Positions 7,898 to 13,856 of a DNA stretch of 13,856 nt are shown piece by piece (position 1 is the first letter of the stretch; each line of letters begins with the position of its first letter). This DNA comes from UBA5972 sp964600965. Its GTDB lineage: Bacteria; Pseudomonadota; Alphaproteobacteria; Rhodobacterales; Rhodobacteraceae. A model generated the notes under the pieces. The model ran no database searches. It was not told where the DNA came from and was given only the letters and a program-made list of their open reading frames with translations. The stretch spans positions 1 through 13,856 of the forward strand of contig CAZRLO010000076.1 in NCBI GenBank assembly GCA_964600965.1. Direction: 5' to 3'. Position numbers and translations under genes: made by a program.

Positions 7898-8245
7898 CGG
7901 AAAACCGGTTTATCGGTACACCAGTAGACCGGTAATCCGGTAGACCAGCAAACCGGTAGACCGGTAATCCGGTAAACCAGTAAACCAGCAAACCGGTGCT
8001 CCAGCGGACCGGTGGACCGGTATACCAGCGGACCGGTAAACCGGTAAATCGGTGGACCAGTAAACCAGGAAACCCGCAGATCGGTTTGCCAGTGCATCGA
8101 TAGATCGGCAGCCCAGAGGATTGGCGGGTTGGATGTCACCCTGCCAGATTACCAGACTACCAAACTACCAGACCGCCAGTCCGGCGGGCAGATGGATTGT
8201 CAGAACGATGGATCGAAAATCCGGTAGGCCGGCAAACCTGCAAAC
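7898..8245. repeat. Degenerate 8-bp tandem repeat block (consensus CGGTARAC)
   Basis: Units of exactly 8 bp follow each other in register from 7898 to 8121, 28 units in all. Examples are CGGTAGAC, CGGTAATC, CGGTAAAC, CAGTAAAC, CAGCAAAC and CGGTGGAC. Position 1 is almost always C, 2 is G or A, 3 is G, 4 is mostly T or C, 7 is mostly A, and 8 is C or T. Units decay after about 8073. A second run of five (8145-8184, CAGATTAC, CAGACTAC, CAAACTAC and so on) is shifted by one base, and three more resemble the unit at 8222-8245. Junctions of AC and CGGT create many self-complementary ACCGGT hexamers. The block is neither CRISPR (no spacers of constant length) nor a known insertion sequence. Confidence 0.9.
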
Positions 8246-8365
8246 CGCGCGTCGCGGCAGCCCCGCGATTTCCGGCTCGGGTCGTCCACCTGACCGGTGG
8301 GACCAATTTTCGGCAGATCGGCGGACGGGTGCGCTGGCGGAGCGGGGTTTCACAGGTTCGAACTC

Positions 8366-8396
8366 CGTTGCGGTTTCCGCTGGGGAAACTGCGGCG
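8366..8396 (+). other. Strong hairpin in noncoding region
   Basis: GCGGTTTCC (8370-8378) pairs with GGAAACTGC (8384-8392) around a 5-nt loop GCTGG, with one G-U. Four more pairs outside it (two G-U, two G-C) extend the stem to 13 bp. The wobbles favour a plus-strand RNA. There is no T-run afterwards. It could be part of an unannotated RNA or a relic of a mobile element. Confidence 0.4.
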
Positions 8397-8797
8397 ATGG
8401 CCGCCAACATCACGGGGGTGGCGTTCTGCCTGCCGCAATGCGAAGGTGTCCGTTACCCCAATATATTAGCCCGCTTCTGGCAAAATCCATCCCGCTCCGT
8501 CTTTGCTCAAGCCCCGGCCCGCCATCGGGTTTCGTTGGAACGCGGTCACCCGAAATTCCGGCCTTTGTCGCGCAGATCGTCATTTTCCGCCGGGTAACTC
8601 CAGCATCGCGTCTGGATCGTGCAGGACGACGCCCTTGCCGATAAAAGCATGGGCGCCGGCGCCGGATCGAAGTCCGACGGGCCGGCAATCACCGGTTTGC
8701 GCACGTATGAAATTCAATGCCGCACCAGAATTGCAGCGGCCCGACCGACCGGCAAACCGGTCGCATTATCGGCGTCCCTGTGGGTCAGGCGGTTGCA

Positions 8798-9883
8798 TCA
8801 CGGCACGATCACGATGTTGCCGGTGTGTCTTTTCCCGATGAAGGCGATTTGGGCCTCGCAAAGTTTGCGCAACGGGTAGGTCGCCGCCAAAACCGGTTTT
8901 ACTTCGCCCCGTTCGATATAACCGACCAGATCGGGGAATACGTTCAGCGCCAGCACGGTCGAGCCGGTGAACGTCAGGTCGTGCAGGTACATCGTGCGCA
9001 GGTCCAGCTCCACCATGGGCCCGGCGATCGCGCCCGAACATGTATATCGTCCGCCACGTTCCAGAATGTCGATCAGCGCCGGAAATCCATCGCCGCCAAC
9101 GATATCGGCAACGACCGTGATCTTTTCGCCGATCAGGGCGGCAGCCAGGTCATGCGGTGTACGCGGCAGAATGCGGTCGGGGCCAAGGGCGGCGACATCG
9201 CTGTGCTTGTTTGCCGACGCCATCGCGATGGTCCGCGCGCCGCGTCGGTTTGCAAGCTGGATCCGCGCGCCACCGACACCCCCCGAGGCCCCCGGAATCA
9301 GAACCGTGTCACCCGCACCGACTCTGGCGCGGGACAACATCCCCTCGGCCGTGGAATACGAACACGAGAATGTCGCAAGCTCCGGCGAGGAAAGCAGGCT
9401 GTCCACGGCGGCGACATTCCGGAAATGGGTCTTGGTGTATTCGGCATATCCGCCATCGCACTCCGAGCCGAAATAGCCGGTTTTGTCCAGAGCCATCGGG
9501 TCATTCCAGTCGCGCAGCCAGCCGTCGGTCATCACGCGCCTGCCAACCAGCGCAGCGTCGGCATCGGCACCGGCAGCGATGACCGTGCCCACGACATCGG
9601 CACCCTGGATACGTGGAAAGCGAATCGCGGCACCGCCCCACGACGGATCGTCGTTTCCAATACTGTCATGGGCGCCGCCAGTGGTGGCCTCGGTCACATC
9701 CTTGGAATACCAGCCGGATCGGGTGTTCACGTCGGTGTTGTTCATTCCGCAGGCTTCGACGCGGATCAGCACCTCGTCGGGCGCGGCAACCGGAACCGGC
9801 CAGTCATCGTGCCATTCGTATTTGTCGAGCCCGCCATGGCCGGTCAGAACCATCGCCTTCATGGTTTTGGGCAAATCCGCCAT
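8798..9883 (-). CDS. MDR-family (zinc-independent, quinone-oxidoreductase-like) dehydrogenase
   Basis: This 361-residue medium-chain dehydrogenase/reductase probably reduces or oxidises a carbonyl/enone or alcohol with NAD(P)H. The N-terminal GroES-like domain contains EVLIRVEACGMNNTDVN (37-53), and the Rossmann domain contains LIPGASGGVGGARIQLA (195-211), a GxxGxxG nucleotide-binding loop. The GHE zinc-ligand motif and the CxxCxxC structural-zinc cysteines of true alcohol dehydrogenases are absent: GADVVG replaces the GHE region. It is therefore better called QOR-like despite the usual 'alcohol dehydrogenase' database label. The start at 9883 has GGGAG 7 nt upstream; an internal ATG at residue 8 (MKAMVLTGHGG) is an alternative. 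It stands alone between two noncoding regions, so context gives no substrate. Confidence 0.9.
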   Translation of the reverse strand: MADLPKTMKAMVLTGHGGLDKYEWHDDWPVPVAAPDEVLIRVEACGMNNTDVNTRSGWYSKDVTEATTGGAHDSIGNDDPSWGGAAIRFPRIQGADVVGTVIAAGADADAALVGRRVMTDGWLRDWNDPMALDKTGYFGSECDGGYAEYTKTHFRNVAAVDSLLSSPELATFSCSYSTAEGMLSRARVGAGDTVLIPGASGGVGGARIQLANRRGARTIAMASANKHSDVAALGPDRILPRTPHDLAAALIGEKITVVADIVGGDGFPALIDILERGGRYTCSGAIAGPMVELDLRTMYLHDLTFTGSTVLALNVFPDLVGYIERGEVKPVLAATYPLRKLCEAQIAFIGKRHTGNIVIVP

Positions 9884-10302
9884 GCAGCGCTCCCGGGTGG
9901 TCGGATCAAATGATCCGGTTGAGGTCCTGCCGACATTCTGCCCGTTTTTTCGCCCCGTGCAATCACCGTTTCACTGGGTGTACCGGGCGGGGTTGTGGGG
10001 GGGGGCGTGACGGCAATCGGGGAATTGGATCGTTTGATTGCGGACGGCAACAGGAATTCCGTTGGCGGGGCAGATCGACGTCAGGCACCCGCAAATCACG
10101 GATGGCCGCAATGGTTCCGCCGCGCACGATCCTTTTCCGCCAGCGCACCCATTAACCGTTTAATGTCATATATATGCGCAACGCCCGGCCCGCTGGATAA
10201 AATCGTGAAACTAGTTTAGGAGGTTACTCCGACAGGAATTTTGCCAAACGGTTTCCTTCCGGAGGTACCGGTTTTCAGGCAATCAGACGGAAAGCTATCC
10301 AG
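9884..10302. other. Intergenic region between divergent genes
   Basis: This 419-bp region should hold the promoters of the leftward MDR gene and the rightward nnrU-led operon. A 74-codon open frame (9995-10219, plus) looks fortuitous, with no family resemblance. The right half is AT-richer and carries two dyads and a TAAAAT box. At 10218-10224 there is an AGGAGGT with no start codon at the right distance. Confidence 0.6.
10150..10176. promoter_or_regulatory. Two adjacent dyads, possible operator upstream of the nnrU operon
   Basis: CATTAA (10150-10155) and TTAATG (10160-10165) form a perfect inverted repeat around CCGT. One base further on, CATATATATG (10167-10176) is a perfect 10-bp palindrome. 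A good -10-like TAAAAT follows at 10198-10203, though its matching -35 region (TGCGCA) is poor. The cluster suggests regulator binding just upstream of a promoter, but no regulator is identified. Confidence 0.4.
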
Positions 10303-10875
10303 ATGTTGAAACTTCTGATCGGACTGGTCCTTTGGTGGTCGGCGCACACGCTCAAACGCCTGGCGCCCGCGGTGCGGCGCGATTTGTCCAAGACCCTGGG
10401 CACGGGCCCTTCAAAGGGCGTGATCGCGCTGGTTCTGCTGGGCGCCGTGGTGCTGATGGTGCTGGGATATCGCGAGGCCGAATTGATCCCGGTCTACACC
10501 CCGTTGCCCGGCATGGGCCACCTCAACAATCTGATGATGTTTTTCGCGATATTTTCCATGGGTATCGGGCGTGCCGGTGGGCGCTTGTCGGCGCGGTTCC
10601 GCCACCCGATGCTCTGGGGTCTGGTGATCTGGGCGGTGGCGCATCTGCTGGTCAATGGCGACCTGGCCTCGGTCTTTCTGTTCGGGGGCCTTGGCGTCTG
10701 GGCGCTGCTGCAAATTCGCCTGATCAATCAGAACGAAGGGCCGTGGGAACGCCCGATGCCCGGCGACGCGCTGCAGGATTACAAACTGGCCCTGGCGACT
10801 TTGTTCCTTTACGTCGTGATCGCGGGAATTCACTTGTTGTCGAACCATAATCCGTTTCTGGGAACCTATGGATGA
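10303..10875 (+). CDS. NnrU-family membrane protein
   Basis: This 190-residue polytopic inner-membrane protein has hydrophobic segments at about 2-14, 39-55, 73-88, 103-118, 122-138 and 162-180. It carries the family phrases LWWSAHTLKR (10-19), RFRHPMLWGLVIWAVAHLLVNGD (98-120, with H101 and H114) and GPWERP. NnrU was named from a nitrite/nitric-oxide reductase gene neighbourhood and is homologous to plant 15-cis-zeta-carotene isomerase (Z-ISO), a heme protein. The conserved histidines here would fit heme binding, but that is inference. No denitrification gene is visible nearby. The ATG has GGAA about 10 nt upstream. The gene ends in an ATGA overlap with the DUF1737 gene, so they are translationally coupled. 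Confidence 0.9.
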   Translation: MLKLLIGLVLWWSAHTLKRLAPAVRRDLSKTLGTGPSKGVIALVLLGAVVLMVLGYREAELIPVYTPLPGMGHLNNLMMFFAIFSMGIGRAGGRLSARFRHPMLWGLVIWAVAHLLVNGDLASVFLFGGLGVWALLQIRLINQNEGPWERPMPGDALQDYKLALATLFLYVVIAGIHLLSNHNPFLGTYG

Positions 10876-11075
10876 AGGCCTATCGACTGCTGACCGAAGA
10901 TGACACCAGCGCATTCTGTCACAAGGTGACCGAGGCGTTGTCAAACGGCTGGGCGCTATATGGCGATCCACAACTCGCCTTTGATGCCAGGCGCGGTGTG
11001 ATGCGCGCCGCACAGGCAGTTGTCAAAGAAGCAGACGGCGATTATAGCGCCGAAATCAAACTCGGACAGCTTTAG
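10872..11075 (+). CDS. DUF1737 domain protein
   Basis: This 67-residue small cytoplasmic protein matches the short DUF1737 family: a Y-R-L-L start (MKAYRLLTEDD), an amphipathic helix ending in LSNGWALYGDPQLAFD, and a polar tail with AAQAVVKE. Members are usually 60-80 residues and carry the GWxLxGxP motif, seen here at about 27-33. No function is established. It overlaps the nnrU stop by 4 nt, and its own stop lies 9 nt before mch, so it is an internal operon gene. Confidence 0.85.
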   Translation: MKAYRLLTEDDTSAFCHKVTEALSNGWALYGDPQLAFDARRGVMRAAQAVVKEADGDYSAEIKLGQL

Positions 11076-11084
11076 AGGCGGGGC

Positions 11085-12122
11085 ATGGCGACGAAAACCA
11101 ATCCGGGGCGGTTCTTCGAGGATTACCGGATCGGCGAGACGCTGGTTCACGCCGTCCCGCGCACGGTATCAGGCGGCGAGCGGGCGCTTTATCACGCACT
11201 TTATCCTGCGCGGCACGCGATCTATTCTTCAGACGAATTTGCCCGGAATTGCGGGCTGGCGTCGGCGCCCATGGACGATCTGGCGGCATTTCATGTGGTG
11301 TTTGGCAAATCGGTGCCCGATGTATCGCTGAACGCACTTGCCAATCTTGGCTATGCCGAGGGGCGGTTTTTGCGTCCGGTCTGGCCGGGGGACACGATTC
11401 GCTCGACGTCCGAGGTGATCGGTCTCAAGCAGAATTCAAACGGCAAGACCGGCGTTGTCTGGGTCCATACGCGCGGCATGAACCAGCACGAACAGGTCGT
11501 GATCGACTTCAAGCGTTGGGTGATGGTGCGCAATCGCGATGCGGGGGGGAACGCGATCGATGCGGACATCCCGCGTCTGGCGGCACAGGTCGCCGCCGCC
11601 GATCTGGCGATTCCGGTGGGACTCGACTTCACGGGTTACGATTTCGATCTGGCGGGGGAACCGCATCGCTGCGAGGATTACGAGATCGGCGAAAAGATCG
11701 ATCATGTCGACGGCACCACCATTGCCGAGGCCGAACACATGTTGGCGACGCGCCTTTGGCAGAATACGTCGAAGGTGCATTTTGACACTACCGCCCGCCC
11801 GGGGGGGCAGCGGATCATCTATGGCGGGCATGTGATCTCGGTCGCGCGCACGCTGTCGTTCAACGGTCTGGCGAATGCGCAGATGATTGCGGGCATCAAT
11901 GCGGGCGCGCATGTCAATCCTTGCGTTGCGGGCGACACGGTGCGAGCATGGAGCGAAGTGCTCGACAAAGCCGAAACCGCAGCACCGGGGGTAGGTGCGA
12001 TCCGGTTGCGTCTGGTGGCGGTCAAGGACGAGGTCGGCAGCATGGAATTACGGGATCAGGACGGCAAATATTTGCCCAACATCCTGCTTGATCTGGATTA
12101 TTGGGCGCTGATGCCCGCCTGA
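11085..12122 (+). CDS. mch: Mesaconyl-CoA hydratase (beta-methylmalyl-CoA dehydratase)
   Basis: This 345-residue enzyme interconverts mesaconyl-C1-CoA and (2R,3S)-beta-methylmalyl-CoA in the ethylmalonyl-CoA pathway for acetyl-CoA assimilation. The N-terminal text GRFFEDYRIGETLVHAVPRT, then GGERALYHALYPARHA, closely matches my recollection of Rhodobacter sphaeroides Mch, and the length is right. It has two MaoC/hotdog halves, about 10-150 and 196-345. Each begins with an FEDY/CEDYxIGE phrase, and the second contains VHFDTTARPGGQRIIYGGHV (231-250). GAGGCGGGG immediately upstream gives a good ribosome site. Next to it, the product's onward route (beta-methylmalyl-CoA cleavage to glyoxylate and propionyl-CoA, then to succinyl-CoA) feeds succinate oxidation, which fits the nearby sdhC. 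The malyl-CoA lyase gene is not in the window. Confidence 0.94.
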   Translation: MATKTNPGRFFEDYRIGETLVHAVPRTVSGGERALYHALYPARHAIYSSDEFARNCGLASAPMDDLAAFHVVFGKSVPDVSLNALANLGYAEGRFLRPVWPGDTIRSTSEVIGLKQNSNGKTGVVWVHTRGMNQHEQVVIDFKRWVMVRNRDAGGNAIDADIPRLAAQVAAADLAIPVGLDFTGYDFDLAGEPHRCEDYEIGEKIDHVDGTTIAEAEHMLATRLWQNTSKVHFDTTARPGGQRIIYGGHVISVARTLSFNGLANAQMIAGINAGAHVNPCVAGDTVRAWSEVLDKAETAAPGVGAIRLRLVAVKDEVGSMELRDQDGKYLPNILLDLDYWALMPA

Positions 12123-12134
12123 GGGACGCGTGAC

Positions 12135-12929
12135 ATGGCAAAGACGCTGCTGGCCTTGATCGCCGGGTTCATCCTGTTTTCCGGGCAGGCCAGTGCCCAG
12201 AAGATCACCGCGGATCAAAGGGAATATATCCGCGCCAACACGATCTTCATGATCTATCACGAGCTTGGTCACGCGTTGATCGATTTGTTGCGCCTGCCGG
12301 TTTTCGGTCGCGAAGAGGACGCGGCCGATGTTCTTGGCGTGGTTTTGTCCGAAAAGATAAACTCGGAGAAAGAGCACCAGTTCATTCTGCTCGCCGCCGC
12401 CGACAATTTTGCGAAAATGGCGAAATCCGCCGAACGCGATGGCGACGAGCCGGCGCTCTGGGATACGCACGGCCTGGACTTGCAGCGATATTATACCCTT
12501 GTCTGCCTTTATTACGGGGCCGATCCCAAAGGCCGCAGGCAGGTCGCAAAGGACCGGCGTCTGCCCGAGGGCCGGCGGGAAACCTGCGCGGAAGAATTTC
12601 GACTGGCCGAAGAAAGCTGGGGCCCGGTTCTGGAAGACATCGCGGTATCTGGGCAGGAAAGGGGCTGGATTCGGTTCCGACGCGAAGATCGCCCCCGCAA
12701 CGACGGCGAGCGCGTTGTGCTGGCAACTGCAAAAGCCGAGGCCGCCGCGCTGAACGCGCGGTTTCGGGCTGACAAACCGTTGGACATGGTTTTTGGCCAA
12801 TGCGGCGAGGCCAACGCCTATTATGACGAAGACGAACAACGCGTGATCATCTGCGCTGAACTCGCCGAATTGTTCACGGGCGTCGCACCCCTTGCCGGTC
12901 AACCGGACCATACGCAAAACAAGCAATAG
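12135..12929 (+). CDS. DUF4344-type putative exported zinc metallopeptidase
   Basis: This 264-residue protein has a Sec signal (MAKTLLALIAGFILFSG, likely cut after ASA at 21). A zinc-protease motif YHELGHALID gives HExxH at 42-46, and a conserved LPVFGREEDAAD (54-65) could supply the third ligand and lies where the DUF4344 family has it. Other family-like features are WDTHGLDLQRYYTLVCLYYGAD (about 109-130) and a C-terminal FGQCGEANAYYDEDEQRVIICAELA. Cysteines at about 126, 153, 237 and 251 may pair in the periplasm. The start follows the mch stop by 12 nt, with GAGGGA as ribosome site, so it is probably co-transcribed. The substrate is unknown, and I infer only that it acts outside the cytoplasm. 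Confidence 0.88.
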   Translation: MAKTLLALIAGFILFSGQASAQKITADQREYIRANTIFMIYHELGHALIDLLRLPVFGREEDAADVLGVVLSEKINSEKEHQFILLAAADNFAKMAKSAERDGDEPALWDTHGLDLQRYYTLVCLYYGADPKGRRQVAKDRRLPEGRRETCAEEFRLAEESWGPVLEDIAVSGQERGWIRFRREDRPRNDGERVVLATAKAEAAALNARFRADKPLDMVFGQCGEANAYYDEDEQRVIICAELAELFTGVAPLAGQPDHTQNKQ

Positions 12930-13587
12930 GGCCGTGGCGATCCCTCCGGACGACACCGAGCCTTTTCAGATGATGTTTGGCGCCCCATCTTTGGCGTGAT
13001 CACCTTCACACGGCTACGCGGTGCTTGTCACCCAGTCGCCTGATGAAACGCAATCCGCCGATGCAGGGTCGAACGGCAGCGCAACAATCAGGTTCTGCGC
13101 AGAACGCGGCAACAAGGATTTTGCCGGTTGCCACAAAGCCCCAACTCGGGTCGGCGTTGCCGTTGCTGGCGGGATCCGGATTTGCCGGCGGTCGCGTGTC
13201 AGATCGTGGTAACGTTGCGGTTTCGTCCATATGGTGGCCGTTTTGGCGGGCGATTGAAAACGAAACGCTGTTGGGGTTTCGGACGGTCGGGGCGGATACC
13301 GCGGTTTCAAAATTGCGTGACTAAAATATTTTAGTCACGCAAGGAAAGCAGGCCTATGCCATTGATCGTACTGGGAAAATCACGCACGGGTGACATTCCG
13401 ATCCTTGGCAGTCTGATCCCGCCAAAAGCCAACTAAACCTCTGGATTTTCACGCATTCCGGCGGGATTTTCGGCCATTCGGCAAAGCGAACGCGGGCCGC
13501 GACACTTTTCCGGTTTAACTCCGGGCGCATTCGACCGATAAAGGCCCTGTAACGACGCATCTGGCTGACTGCGACAAGAGGTTTCCG
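12930..13587. other. Long intergenic region upstream of sdhC
   Basis: There are 658 bp without a credible gene. Short open frames on both strands have Pro/Arg-rich, low-quality translations and no family resemblance. The left half (12930-13300) shows nothing I can support. The right half holds a 30-bp perfect palindrome, repeated TCACGCA heptamers and presumably the sdh promoter. Confidence 0.65.
13313..13342. promoter_or_regulatory. 30-bp perfect palindrome upstream of sdhC
   Basis: The left arm TTGCGTGACTAAAAT is followed without spacer by its exact reverse complement. The centre is AT-only (AAAATATTTT) and the ends are GC-containing. It lies 245 bp before the sdhC start and 383 bp after the metallopeptidase stop. 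As DNA it looks like a large operator or cruciform; as RNA it would form a 13-bp hairpin but lacks a following T-run. Its role is unknown. Confidence 0.75.
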
Positions 13588-13856
13588 ATGGCAGATTCCG
13601 GACAAACGAACCGCCCGCTTTCCCCGCACCTGTCGGTATACCGCATGGACCTGGGCATGACGATGTCGATCGTTCATCGCATTACTGGCACCGGGCTGGC
13701 CGTCACCGCGACCCTGCTGGTTTGGTGGTTCATGGCGGCGGCGGTCTCGCCCGCCCACTTCGCGTTTGTCGATGGCCTGCTTACCAGTTGGGTTGGCTCG
13801 ACGGTGATGTTGATTTCGCTTTGGGCGCTTTGGTTTCACTTTTTCAACGGCGTGCG
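13588..13856 (+). CDS. sdhC: Succinate dehydrogenase cytochrome b556 subunit, 3' end beyond window
   Basis: The first 89 residues of SdhC are present, one of two membrane anchors of complex II. The complex passes electrons from succinate oxidation to ubiquinone. The family signature RPLSPHLSVYR (9-19) is followed by MSIVHRITGTGLA (26-38), where Ser27 and Arg31 correspond to the quinone-site Ser and Arg known from E. coli SdhC. TM1 spans about 30-52 and TM2 starts near 70. The sequence ends in WFHFFNGV, just before the heme-ligand His region (HFFNGxRHLxWD in relatives). ATG 13588 has AAGAGG 8 nt upstream. The usual order would place sdhD, sdhA and sdhB to the right. Confidence 0.95.
   Translation, partial: MADSGQTNRPLSPHLSVYRMDLGMTMSIVHRITGTGLAVTATLLVWWFMAAAVSPAHFAFVDGLLTSWVGSTVMLISLWALWFHFFNGV

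Larger units (their letters stand above)
7802..8797. other. Long noncoding stretch with tandem repeat and hairpin
   Basis: About 1 kb lies between the TetR gene and the MDR oxidoreductase gene. Short open frames exist on both strands, but none has a recognisable domain, a good ribosome site or a natural start. The left third contains an AT-richer piece (7835-7890) and the 8-bp tandem repeat. The centre has a strong hairpin at 8366-8396. From about 8400 to 8797 I see no gene, RNA gene or repeat that I can support. Confidence 0.7.

Noticed and set aside
7898..8245. CRISPR array
   Set aside because: The period is 8 bp with no alternating repeats and unique spacers, and no cas genes are nearby.
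8340..8400. tRNA gene suggested by GGTTCGAACTCC
   Set aside because: The T-stem does not pair properly (ACAGG against TCCGT), and no acceptor, D-arm or anticodon arm can be folded around it.
8717..9913. 398-codon plus-strand open frame
   Set aside because: It is antisense to the MDR oxidoreductase gene, which has clear family motifs; the plus translation has none.
9995..10219. 74-codon plus-strand open frame in the MDR/nnrU gap
   Set aside because: It has no recognisable domain and no convincing ribosome site, and it runs through the probable promoter region.
12048..12956. 302-codon minus-strand open frame
   Set aside because: It is a shadow of the metallopeptidase gene, whose HExxH and signal peptide are on the plus strand.
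13006..13334. Several short open frames in the sdhC upstream region
   Set aside because: Overlapping frames on both strands have low-complexity Pro/Arg translations, and none resembles a known family. A decayed gene cannot be excluded.

Overview
The window is GC-rich, with dense operons and long noncoding gaps. It most likely comes from an alphaproteobacterium close to the Rhodobacteraceae. The main reason is the right-hand cluster, where NnrU-family protein, DUF1737 protein, mesaconyl-CoA hydratase (mch) and a DUF4344 metallopeptidase lead towards sdhC. From memory, this order is typical of Rhodobacter/Roseobacter-type genomes, and mch belongs to the ethylmalonyl-CoA pathway that many of them use. 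No organism can be named from the sequence alone.

Layout. (1) 1-1826, plus strand: the 3' part of a short-chain dehydrogenase, joined by an ATGA overlap to a DAO-type FAD-dependent oxidoreductase. (2) 1882-7025, minus strand: a tight five-gene operon. In transcription order it encodes a Tat-signal LolA-like protein, two FtsX/LolCE-type permeases, a LolD/MacB-type ATPase and an outer-membrane beta-barrel protein. A divergent TetR-family gene (7154-7777, plus) faces it, and a perfect dyad at 7100-7115 lies between them. Together these look like a complete, TetR-controlled transport line from inner to outer membrane. (3) 7778-8797: about 1 kb without a credible gene. It holds a long degenerate 8-bp tandem repeat (28 units in register at 7898-8121, with echoes to 8245) and a strong hairpin at 8366-8396. 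(4) 8798-9883, minus: a lone MDR-family oxidoreductase. (5) 9884-10302: noncoding, with two small dyads and a possible promoter for the next operon. (6) 10303-12929, plus: nnrU-like, DUF1737, mch and DUF4344 metallopeptidase, tightly spaced. (7) 12930-13587: 658 bp without a credible gene, containing a 30-bp perfect palindrome and further copies of its heptamer TCACGCA. (8) 13588 to the right edge: the start of sdhC, the cytochrome b556 subunit of succinate dehydrogenase.

How the parts fit. Mesaconyl-CoA hydratase works in acetyl-CoA assimilation, which yields succinyl-CoA and glyoxylate. Succinate dehydrogenase lies directly on the metabolic exit of that route, so the co-location makes sense. 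The ABC/LolA-like/barrel cluster is the best candidate for an under-described system. It has every part of an envelope lipid or lipoprotein export route except a known cargo. The tandem-repeat block and the palindrome upstream of sdhC are the two strongest non-gene signals.
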